From assembly GCA_014706295.1 (NCBI GenBank), contig JACSVZ010000008.1, positions 4,867,348 to 4,931,347 on the forward strand: a stretch of DNA of 64,000 nucleotides. Direction: 5' to 3'. Source of the DNA: Lycocorax pyrrhopterus obiensis (lineage: Eukaryota; Chordata; Aves; Passeriformes; Paradisaeidae). The notes under the pieces were generated by a model, which had not been told where the DNA came from, did no database searches, and saw only the letters and a list, made by a program, of their open reading frames with translations. Shown in pieces: positions 50,774-62,253 of the stretch (position 1 is its first letter; every line of letters starts with the position of its first letter). The position numbers and the translations under genes were made by a program.

Positions 50774-50779
50774 GTATGT
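50774..50779 (+). other. 5' splice site of exon B (GTATGT)
   Basis: GAG|GTATGT is a good donor placed exactly after the RLVE codons, where the family sequence continues with VANLAC in the next exon. Confidence 0.88.
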
Positions 50780-51252
50780 TTGATGGAATTGCACTTTTTT
50801 TGGAATATGTGTTGTAAGTGACTTGCCACTGAACATTCCCTTTGCTGGCAGATATCAAAAAATGTTTAAAGCTGGCATTTTAGGAAAGAATAAATAAATG
50901 GCCTTGGTTAATAGTAAATGTACTCCATTTTTCCGTGATGGTATGTAGGAAGACAGAGGGCTTTGTGCTTGTATAGCATTTCATTGCATAGAAATTAGAT
51001 GGTGTGGATTTGTAATTAACAAAATCAGTATAAGCCTTTCCACAAAGATATTCAGTGGGAATTTGATTAAATGTGTGTTTCTGGGAGTATTAGCTCGCAG
51101 TGTTCAGGATCCTGCAGCCCAAACTACAGGAGACACCATGTTAGTGTCAGTTGTTTGCCAGCTTTCTTCCTTGGAAAGTCTGTAATCTGTGCAGTGATCT
51201 GCTGAAGGGGAAGTGGGGCTCTGACACAGTTTAGAGCCAGGAACCTGCTGGC

Positions 51253-51315
51253 AGAACCATTGAATATTCTCAGTTGGAAGGGACCCACAAGAATCATCGA
51301 GCCCAGCTCCTGCCT
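51253..51315 (-). mobile_element. CR1 LINE 3' tip (antisense)
   Basis: On the + strand it reads AGAACCATTGAATATTCTCA, then GTTGGAAGGGACCCACAAG, AATCATCGAGCCCAGCTCC. This is the reverse complement of a CR1 3' end (consensus start AGAATCATAGAATAT..., then AGTTGGAAGGGACCCAC). Only about 60 nt are clear; the left flank to about 51230 is uncertain. Confidence 0.85.
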
Positions 51316-52535
51316 GTATGCTAAATGAATCCCCCTGCATACATTGGAGACTCAGGATTCATTTCTAAAGGATGTACTTCTTTATTGCTTATAAATGATA
51401 CTTCTTCGTTTATAAAACTTAGAGATTTGCAGATATAACTGGAGGGAGATTTTCGTTTGTTGGACAATCAGTCCTGCAAACGTGACTACATCTGCACTGA
51501 CCTAAACTCATTTGAACTGGAGCATGGAACACTGCTGGAATACTAAAGTCAGAAATTTACAGCAATATTATCTCAAGTGCCTGTAAGGAATGCTTTAGTA
51601 ATTTTTGTGGGGTGTTTTAGCTTTTGGTGCTTTTGTGTGCAGTAATGCAAAAATGGGAAAAAAATCAATGAATTCACTCTGCGGCTGAAAATTTACTTAG
51701 GAAAACTATTTGGCTCAGAATTAATAATTAATCTTGAGTGATCTAGAGATAATGAAAGAAAAATAGGTAAAGAGCTAAAGTAAAAGTAAGGTATTGCATT
51801 TATGTTTCTCTTCATGGTCATGTGATTACAGAATAAGAATAGCTGTTATTCTTTGACTTACAAGAGTATCTGAATTTGACCATGCAAAATCAAATGACAG
51901 CTGAAACACAAACTCAAAGTTGCAAGCTTTTCAGATTTTTAATACTGAAGCTAAACCATCCTGAAGTGACTTCACTTTTAGAAAGAACAGGTGATCACTG
52001 AAGATCAAATAACTTGACTGAATTTCTGAGTCCAGCTGAAATACCCAAATCATTATTCATTTTAGAAGATGTAAGCCTAAAATCCAATATTCATTTCCTT
52101 TCATGGGTTTGAATTTGTGTCCCAAATGCAAGGAATAGCTGGCCATGAGTGTGGGTGTGTGATTAGAGGGACTGATGGCTGCACAGATTCACTGCCTGGA
52201 AAATCCACAGACTGGTCTTGCTGTATGTGTGAATACACTCTGTGTATGTATACATATTTATATTTATGCTGTGACTCAATGTGCTGCCTACAGTGAAGAA
52301 AACTTACTTTTAAAGAGAGACTGTATGCAGTGCCACCTCCTATTGTTGAATTGGTTGTTCCAAATCTCACTTTACTGGGGATTATATTGTGGGCTGCTAT
52401 TGAAAATTAACTTCAATTTTACTTTATGTTATCTTCTGGATATCTACTAGAACTAAGTATCTTATTTAAAATTTACTTACATCAGTGTAATGCCCTTACC
52501 AGTATCTCTAAGCAAGAGCTTGATTGATGGCTTTT

Positions 52536-52554
52536 TGATAAACTGTATTTATCA
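52536..52554. repeat. Short inverted repeat (7-bp arms, 5-nt spacer)
   Basis: TGATAAA and TTTATCA flank the spacer CTGTA. The TGATAA/TTATCA arms are also GATA-type motifs in opposite orientation. It lies in a complex, non-repetitive AT-rich stretch (52480-52870). Confidence 0.6.
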
Positions 52555-55500
52555 GCTGCTAAACTCTCCAGCAGATTAATTAGGTGGTTAGTTGTACTGC
52601 ATCTATCAACTGTGAGCCTATCCGAGGTAAAACAAAACAAAAATGAGAAAAACATTAACAGCTAAGCAAGTGGCCACAAAGGGCCTTTGTAGATTGATCT
52701 CATTTTTAAGAAAAATTCAGTCATTTCCAACAGCGTCATGTAAGAGAAAGAAATATGGCAGCTGTTTTGGGGAATGTTTAATACCAATTAAATTTATATA
52801 AATGGAATAGCTTTTAAATGCATTAGAGCAGTTATTAGAGTGGTTCCAGCTGGAAGCATATTTGGGGTTTCAGTGGCCTAAACCATGTTAAGCTGAGAAC
52901 ATATGTATTTTTAAATGGACGTACTGGAGCACTGCGCTCTTGCTTTAACTTCTGATGGAAAATAGTATGGATAGAGTTGGATTTGACTGACTGTGGTTTT
53001 CAGAAGCGTATGTGCTTAAGAAATACACACATACTTCAGAACTGAGACGTGGCAAATACGCTTCGAGCTTGGTTTCCAGCTGAACACGGGGCCATGGATA
53101 ATGCATGTGCTATAGAAATCAGGTCTAGCTAAAAGTGCTACCCTAAGCAGGGAGCCTGATTCTGCAAGAAGAGCAGGACAAATCAAAAGGAGGTGAGTTG
53201 CCTTTGGATCCTTGCTATTTCTATTATCCCTTTATTTATCACAGAATTTATATTTCTTGGTGAAAATTCTTAGTGTGTAAACATCACTTGTCCCCTTAGG
53301 GACAGGTGCCCAGCCTTTAGCTAGGGAGGTGTTCCACAGCATGGTGTTGTCTGCTCTCTGTAAGATTTGGAGTTAGATGACAGGTTAATTCAAGATCCAA
53401 TCCAGTAGAAAATTCCCATAACTGATGAGAAAGTTGCCAAGCATTAATGTATTTTATTAGAGGGTTCTTAAATGACAAGTATGATTTGCATGTTTGCAGG
53501 AGAGGCCTCACATTCTTTCCTTTGTTGTTTATTTCCTGCACTGATACAAGAGACAACAAACAAATTCCCGTACACCTTTGAGGTTATACAAATCTGAAAG
53601 CCAGTCACGCGTGCTGTTGCAGAAATGGGCTTCATCTCTGCTGCTGAAAATAATCTAAGTATTGAAGTGCCAGATCATGGGTGGCATATACCTGGCTATG
53701 GAATACTAAGAGACAATAGCTGTAGTTGAAATATTTTAAAAGCTAAACAACTAAGAAAAATGTTGCAAAAAAAGGCACAGAACAGTAACTGTACCAGAGA
53801 AGGCTGGTGGTGAGGTAGGTGAGACATCAGGCTATTGAAATACAACTATGAAAGCAGTTTTACTATCTAGGTGTAGTAGTGACATTCAGGGAGTTGGATG
53901 GATTGTGGGCACCAGATGATAGAGCAAAGGCCACTGATGCAAGCAAGGGTACCCATATAAATACATAATACCTTGTTTAGCAGATTAAAAAAGGGTGGTT
54001 TTTTCTTTTGTCAGCTGCAAGTAGCCTTTCTGGAGCATGGGACATAGCGGAGCTGCTTGCAAGCACTGAGAGGTGAAAACCAGCTCAGATGCTGGCAATC
54101 CCTAGGTTTTATTTAGGGGAACAAAAGCTAAGAAAAAAACCGATTTGCATTCTCACTGTCCTTTGTTTCTGACTGTAAAGCACTCTAGGTGTGGGTCTGA
54201 GCTCACTGTAAACCTTTGACATCTCTAGCATCCTGTGGTGAAGAATTTCACAGCCTGTGTGTCGTGTAGAGACGTGTCTGTGAAACCCCCACATGATTTT
54301 TCTTTTGCTGTCTCTGAATTCTGGTATCAGAAGAGAAAATGAGCACCAGTCCCTATTTTCCTTCTCCATGCCACTTACTCTTTCAAATTTTTTTATTGTT
54401 TTCAAAGTATTTCTGGTCTTCTAAATTTTTCCTTATTTGGAAGCCACAAAAGGATCAGCTTGTTCCCTTCCCTACACCTTTTCCAGCACCTTGAGGCCCA
54501 TGAGGTGGGAGGGCAGAACTGTGCATGCTAATCAATACAGTCAAGATATTTCATAGAATCACAGAAACTGTTGTTTTTTCCTCACAAAACAACTGAATTT
54601 CATGTATGTTATCATTTAGTCATCTAGTACCATGACATCCTTTTGCAAATCTTCATTAGTTCTTTTATTTACTGCTCTAAATAACTTGTTAAAATATGTG
54701 TAAACACAATTTATAAAAAGTTAGTGCAGACACAGTGACCCTAAGGAAATTTCTGGCTCACAGCTTTCTCCCAGTTTCCTGCTGATTTGTTCCTGAGGCT
54801 GAAACAAGTGGTGCTAATCTGTCTGAATTACCTGGGAATTTACTGGTTACTCAGCCACCCTAATTCGTGGAGGAGTCGTGGCATTCACATGCCTGGATCT
54901 CATACACAGTACAATCAGTAGTCCAGCTCTTTCATTTTTCCATTGCTTTCATGTATGAAAACATAGGTGTCCATTCCTGCTATTTTAACATTGCTCTTCC
55001 AAAAGGTATTTATGGCATAAGGAAGATTTATGACTGTTTTCTTTTCATCTTATAAAGGTAACTTGTTGCACTTGAAGATATATGCTGTGAAATCACCTAT
55101 CTAATGACTGCTGAAGTTTAATTCTCTCCAAATTAAGGGAAAAGTGTTTTTAAAAAAATGTAGGTTTTTCTGAATCCAGTCATGAGTTCAGCTTGAGTGA
55201 AGCAGTGTCTCAGCTCTATCCTGTCAAACACTGTTCCACCTGAACATGTTCCACACGCTTGTCAGCCTTCAGAGCAAAGTTGTTGAGCTGGGCTGATGAT
55301 GTTAGTGTTGCACCAAAGTTGAATTTGATAATAGTAATTTGAAAGTGAAGGCAGAACAACATGTCAAAAGAGATGATACTGCATTCTCAAAATAATCAGA
55401 CAGCAAGAATTTGAATCAGCATAGCGATATTGCCTACTCTCGTATATCCTTTGTTAATGTTGTTCTGTGGCTGAGTTATAAATATGCTGTTGTTGCCATA

Positions 55501-58500
55501 TTGATAAAACCATCCATGTTTAATTTTCCTGTCACAATATTTCACTTGATTGCAGAAATTTATGAAATAAGTTTCTGAATCTGCATCACAAAGACCTGTG
55601 TATTTGTGTAGCCAGATCTTCAGTCACATAAAAATGGATTTTATTATTGCAGCCAGCAAGTCCAGTGGTGATAGGTAATAAAATGATTTTGATGTTACAG
55701 GACTAGACTATAAGTCCATTTTTAAGTAAAACAAGCCATTGATAGTTGTGTTATTTCCAGTTAAGCGTTTCCTTATGTGCTCAGTTTAAAACCTGTACTA
55801 ATAATACTGGCCTGTGCCCCCCACCCACCAGTATCACTCCTCCTGTTGTTTTGCTTGTTTTGTCTTCTTTCAAAGTTAACATGTTCAAGCAGGTACTCTG
55901 AGATTTGATTGTGTTGGTCTTTTTTCAATTTAAAACCTTATTTACCCCATTGACTCTTAACCCAAGATAAAGATTTTCCAAAGATTTCTCTTGATTACAT
56001 AGAGTGCCTGTTTCTTCTTTGACTAAATGATTAGTTTAGTGTGGATGCCTAATTTTTAGATGAAAGAAGTGAGGTGAGTTGATTGGTACCTTGAGAGATG
56101 ACTGTTGGTCTGTTTTGAGACATGCAACATGTTGTATTTTCCTATGCTTTGTATAGCAGTTTTAATTAGGCATATCCTGTATTTGAGGGCAGCTTTTGAA
56201 TCTGTTTTTGAAAGATCAAGGATGTTTGAAGAGTAGATTATGAAATGTTTTGTACATAAACACAACAGACTGAGTTGGATCTTATAAAAACAAAAGTTCA
56301 TCTTCTCACAAAGGTTAATCCAACAGTGAATTTGGTATGGAAATTAGAAGTACTGCTTAAAATATCAAGAGAGGTTTTCTGTGGTTTCTATTTTAATCTG
56401 AAAATGAAGAATTCTCTAATAGAAACAACAGGTCTTGAAAAAGAAGATACTTTTTTCCCCTCCTTGAATAGGAAATGTTAATTGAGCTAAGCTAAATTGC
56501 TGCTACACTGACTCACTGCTCACACTGTAAGTTAAGAAACAAACAGTATCCTCATAGGCCAGTGACCTTTGTAAATCGGCTTGGGCAGTGAGATCTCTTG
56601 CAAATCTCCCTTCTGAATTAGCATTTGGAAGTTACAGTCCTTCCTTCAAAAATGGATTTAAGACATAACAAAATAATACATTTCAGAAGCATGTATATAA
56701 ATTCAGTGAGGTACAAAACATCAGTGAGATGGAAAGACTGAACACCATACCAGGAATGGGGCAATAATATTTCCAGAGGTAGTAGCAACTCAAGGTAATA
56801 TCTTAGCTGCACAGTAATTGCACACACAAGAGTCTCTCAGTTTTAAATGTGAATAGTGTATTCAGGTATGTGGAGGAACCTGAATAGTCCTAGTTACATA
56901 GTAAAAAACCCCAAAACCACATTAAACTGCCCACTTTGGCTATGATACTGGACACTTCCCACATATGAAATGAACACTCAGCTGCTGAAGTATTTTGATG
57001 AGCACCAAGGGCCATGTTAAACATTCTTCTGATGGAGGTTATTTTAGGCTGCAGTGCCTTATTCCTCATATACTGCATCAAATATTTCTAAGTCTGAATA
57101 TTGATTTTGTAATATTGAAAAAAGCCTAGAATATATTGCAGGATGAAAAAAGATTTCGGTTAAGATTCTCTCTGTAGTCTAGGTCTTTGTGAGCCTTGGC
57201 TAAAATAAATTCTTCAAAGATTTGGGGTTTTTTAGAAAATGCTTGTTATTAATTGGAATTCCGTATTAAAATGCAGCAATTTTGAAAAAATATTTCAAAA
57301 TATGAAGATTAAGTACTTTCAGATTTGAAACATTTAGGTTTTGCTTTGAAATGCCTTTTCATTTAAAATGTTGCAATTGAATTGCGAATCTAGTTGAAAT
57401 ATTTGACTGTATGGAAACATTTTCAAAGAGTCTTGTCTTCTAGGACATTTCAAAATTATCTCTGAATATAAACACTCTTTTAAATTATGAAAATTAAGGC
57501 AAAATAATAATGAAAAACATTAAGGGACCCAGGTGTACTTTCTAGTTGCCTCTAAGACATGCCTGTTTTTAGTGGCTGGACTGTTCTGGCCTCTGGTTCA
57601 CTTCTATCAAAGACAAAAGCAAATTCTGCTGTTGAGATAACAAGTATATAGAAGTGAACAAAAAATAGGTAACAAGAAGACTAAAATGTCACATCTACAC
57701 GAGGAGAAAAGCAGGCCCTGTGTAACTGGCAATTGCTTGTTTGGGGAAGCTGACAGACTGTTCTCCTGAGCTGATCCATCACAGAGATGTAATGCTTTCT
57801 GAGAGGAGGAGTGATAGGCTGGGTGAACTTGAGATTAAAAAAGGAATTTGATGGGAGCAGGGAAGAACCCTCTGATTATCTTTTCTTTTGGCACAGATGC
57901 AAATCTCCCACTGCAGTGTTTAAAGGTCAGCTATACCAAGCAGAGGCAGAGAGATTTAATAGGAGAAGTGGAGGCGATGATGAAGTGAACTTTGTGTTCT
58001 TCATCTCTTCTCTCAGTACACGAATATATCATTTTCTCTGTAGTTTGATCTAATAACACTGACTTCAGATCTGCTGATACATAAATTTGACACTTTAGCC
58101 TGTGGCCTAATTTTTGCCCATGTGTTTTTCAGTTTTGCCTGTAGTGCAATATGACAGTGCTGGCTTCTGGGACTTCTCAGGTTGAATCTGTTACAAACAA
58201 GGGACAGTAACAAACAGCACCTATATTTAAGTGCATCAGTGTTGTGATGTGTTGATATAGAGTAGCAAAGGCATGCAGGACACAGAGTGTTGCTCAAAAA
58301 ACAAGTTTGCAAGTTAGTACAAAGATTTCCAGTGCAGAAAATGCACATCTATTGAAGGTGAATTCTCCTTAAGAGAGCATTTTTTTTAAAAATTAAGTTA
58401 AAAGCTGTAAAGGAGAAAAATGCTTGAGTTATAAAAATGCATATTGTTTCTATTTCTATAAGGAAATTGAGGGTTTAGATATACATAGATTAAAAATGAT

Positions 58501-60657
58501 TTTTCATTTAATGCTATTAGAATTACAATGACATTTTGGCAAACAATATGGAAGAACTTACATATGGTAAAAATGAAATGTTTTCAATGTTTTCAGTTCA
58601 TTTGCAAAATGTTTGCAAAACTGAGGACAGTGGAAATAATAGTAAGTATCTGGTAACCAAAAAGAATATTGACAATAAATTAATAAGCATAAAAAAGAAC
58701 ACTCTTCCTTTCTCTCAAGCAAAACGCAGCCACTGGCTCTTGAACTAAAGCTGTCTGCATCTGCCTCTCGTGGAAAACAGCTCTGCCAAAAGTCAGTTTT
58801 AACATGGAATCTGCAAAATGTAACAGGTTGCTTATTATTTTCTATACAAACAGTCGATATTTCTCTTTAAGTACAATGGGAAAACTCTCAACACTTCAGT
58901 CTGTTGTATTGGCATGCATCTAAAAGATGAGAGCTCTTATTTGCCACCTTGTCTGATTTTGTATGTAATTTGCTACATCTTTCTATGTCAAAATTTAAAT
59001 ATAGCGACCCAGAAAATTGGGTTTAGAACAACTTCCCATAGCTCTGAAAGATGCATCAAAGACTCTCTAAAAAAATCATCTCACTCTTATACTTTCCTGA
59101 GTGAACAACAACCAACCTTCAAGCAGCCTGTGACAGCTGTTACTTTAACCTCTGAACATCCAGTACTTAAGGACTACATTCTTTAACCTTACTTATCTTT
59201 TACTTGAAGCTAAGGTCCATGGAAATAAAACTACTTGAACTCTGAAAACCAACAACCCCCCTGATTTGATATCCAGTATAACATTTGCATAGTTTCCTGT
59301 CAGATAGGAGCTTAAGCTAAAATGGGATTTAACAATCCTTTAATTTTGCTCTATGTATCAAAGTACTGCATGTACAAAGTCCTGTCAGCTGGAAGACTCT
59401 GATTTCTTTCTACCACCTTCAAAGATAATAGGGAATTGAGTATTCTTAGCACTGTTCCTACTTCTATCAGTTTCAATCCCAGACTGGTAAACACAAAATA
59501 AAAATAACATTTTAATCCTTCATTGCCTCTTTTTTAATATTGATTTTACTGAGCTATTGGAAAAACAAAACTACTTCTGACAATGGCAAAACTTCAAAAC
59601 TGCATGGGTAGAGGTCAAACTGACAGATTACTGGAACATCTTTATTAACTTTCGGAATATCAGAAGAGAGCAGAATCTTTTATCATTCTCCTTTGGAGTA
59701 TAATCAGAAGACAATAAGCATGAATCCTGTTATGTGGAAGTTTTTAGTTTCAGGCTGTTCAATGCTAAGGATTTTCATCCCCAGATGTAAGATCCAAGTC
59801 AAGGGCTTGTCATTTTTTTGCTGGTGCTTTTGTTCTTACTATTCTTCTTTAACCCATAATGTATTTTCAATGGTGTGATCATATATGTCAAAATAGCAGT
59901 TGAAGACTGTAAGCTGTAGAATATATCCCCATATCTATTTCTGTGGTACAGTTTGTCTGTTAGTCATGTACAGAGGCGTGCACAGCAGCTGTCCTGAGGA
60001 TACAGGGTCCCTTTGCACAATGGGATCTGCAGGCACAGAACTCCAGTGTGGCTTTCTGCTCCAGAAAGCATCTATCTAACTGTGGAGCAGTTAGCGTATG
60101 GAGATAGGGATGCAGAATATTGGTCAGCATTTTGGGAATAAAATATATCTGTCAGCAGATTAGGATGTCATTTTTGTAAGTAAGATAAGCTCTTTTAAGC
60201 ACTATCAATATTTATGAATGGGAAGTGGATTTTCATTACATTATTATACTAATTTCTATAGTCAGTCTGTCCTTGACAAATTAACCCTCCTCTCTTATCA
60301 CACATTCTTTATTTTTTTTTACTCTTAGTAAGCTAATGCTTTGTTTTTGAGAGGAAAACCACCTAATTTTAGTTTGCTAATTTCTATGCATCCTCAGTGT
60401 GTGATTCAGAATTCCCATTCAGACTCCTGTGTTGCTGTCTGACTTTTTGACTTTCAGGAGAGACCCGTGTGCCGCCTCCCTGTTCAGGCCGGGCTTAGTC
60501 AATGGCACACTGGGGACGGATGGGCAGTGGGGGTTCCTTTCTTGTAGCTTCTTCATTGTTCAGTCAAGTCCAAAGATCTCAGTGGACCCATTTGAGTAAC
60601 CTGACTGCTGACTTTGCTAATTTTAGCAAGTCCGTGATTAGCAATACTAATCTAACT

Positions 60658-60683
60658 AAAAACAAACAAACAAACAAAAAAAA
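60658..60683 (+). repeat. (CAAA)n microsatellite ending in poly-A
   Basis: About four CAAA units, then eight or nine A residues. No retroelement body was recognised to its left. Confidence 0.88.
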
Positions 60684-62041
60684 GCGCTACCTCATTTTAC
60701 TTAGAGTTACTTTCTTTTCTGCAGCTGTTTAAAAATCAAACTTTTGATGTCTGAAACACAAATGCAGTGCTGGTAAGCTCAAGAGTTGGTGTAAACCCCA
60801 CTTTATCATTTCAGTGAGTTTGCAGAATCTCTCAGCAAACTGGCCTGCATGGCAGGAGGGTCTGATGGCCCTGGGGGCAGCCTACAAACCCTCTGCTGCC
60901 AGGTGTTGCTCCAGTTGGGTGGGTGTTTGCAGAGAGCCTGCAACAGGTAAAGGTGGTTTACCTAAAGATGGTAATGGCATTTGGGGGGGAGGGTTGTGTG
61001 GAATTACTACTAAAATTAAAGGCAACACAGGAATGATGCACAAATGCTTTAAATGCAAAAAAAAGTATTACGTTCTAATAGAAGCCGTCTGGCAGTAGTA
61101 ATTCAGAGGTGGCAGGCAGATGGAAGGAGGCCTTTAAAGACAGGTAACTTGTTTCTGGATGTTTTGGAGCTGGTAGATGGATGCTTAATGGAGAGCTACT
61201 ATGGTCAAGACAGTGAATTAAGAAAATTAATTCAATAAAGTTTGGTTAAGTCAAGCATGTACTTCTAAGTGTATGTAAGCTTTAAGACTTTGAACCTTGC
61301 TGTTCGGGGGCTCACAGAGTTCTAGCATTTTGCAGCAAGTCCTGAATAAATAATGCAAGGATTTTTATGCCTCTATATAATTAATCAAATAAGGTCCAAC
61401 TTTCCTATTACTGATTGAACTTCAGGTGATAAATGGTGGCATTTTCATTAATCTTCTTAATCACAGCCTTTATTGCATATGTGTGAAGCAAGGGAACAAA
61501 AGATAAACAACTCAAAGATTTCTCAGACTTTCTGTGTCTGAGGGGCATATTTCAGCAGCTGGAAATGTCAGGCACCTCGTGCAGTGTGCTGGGAGTTACG
61601 GGAGCTCCAGAGGGAGATGGACTCCCCAGCAGGATATACTGGTTAACATTTGTGGTGATACTGTACAGAGAGCTGACACAAGTGCATTGGCACTGACTTC
61701 TTGCCTTTTATTAATGCAGAAACCAGATTTAGAAGTTCCTCAGAATATTAGAAATTGTGATAATTGTGATTCCATTACATCCCCAGAAGTCTCATCATTT
61801 TGATACATTGATCTGTAATGAGCCAGTCGGCTGCAACAGAATAATTCCAAAGGTGCTAAAAAAGGCACTCATCATCAAAATATTAACATCATTTTACTAA
61901 AGCTTGTGCTTAAATACCAAACAAGTCTGTGTGTTCATTTGTTAGGGTTTGCTGGCTTGTTTTTTTTTTTTCCCCTTGGAATATGAATGCTGTGATAACT
62001 ATTAAAGGAGGAGGTTTACTCTTCATGAGTAAAATTAAATT

Positions 62042-62253
62042 CAAAGAGGGTAGGTTTAGATTAGGTAGGAGGAAGAAATTCTTCCCTGTGAGGGTGGTGA
62101 GATGCTGGCACAGACTGCCCAGAGAAGTTGGCCCATCCCTGGAAGTGTTCAAGGCCAGGCTGGAGCAACCTGGTCTGGTGGGAGGTGTCCTTCCCTGTAG
62201 GAGGGGAGTGGGATTGGATGATCCCTTTCAACTCAAAGCATTCTATGATTTTA
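62042..62253 (+). mobile_element. CR1 LINE 3' end (sense), second copy of the 41.5 kb type
   Basis: It shares the block order of the copy at 41512: GGTTTAGATTAGGTAGGA, GAAGAAATTCTTCCCTGTGA, CTGCCCAGAGAAG, CCCTGGAAGTGTTCAAGGCC, GGAGCAACCTGGTCT, and GGATGATCCCTTTCAACTC. It ends at CATTCTATGATTTT, a near-intact CR1 terminus. It has a small deletion in the middle relative to the 41.5 kb copy and is 5'-truncated. Confidence 0.93.

Noticed and set aside
50774..50821. Continuation of the exon B frame for 16 codons past the donor.
   Set aside because: The GTATGT donor and the family sequence (VANLAC next) show that the exon ends at 50773; the extension is intron.
54551..54566. TCATAGAATCACAGAA looks like the start of an antisense CR1 3' end.
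   Set aside because: The match stops after about 16 nt and the expected following block is absent; too short to call.
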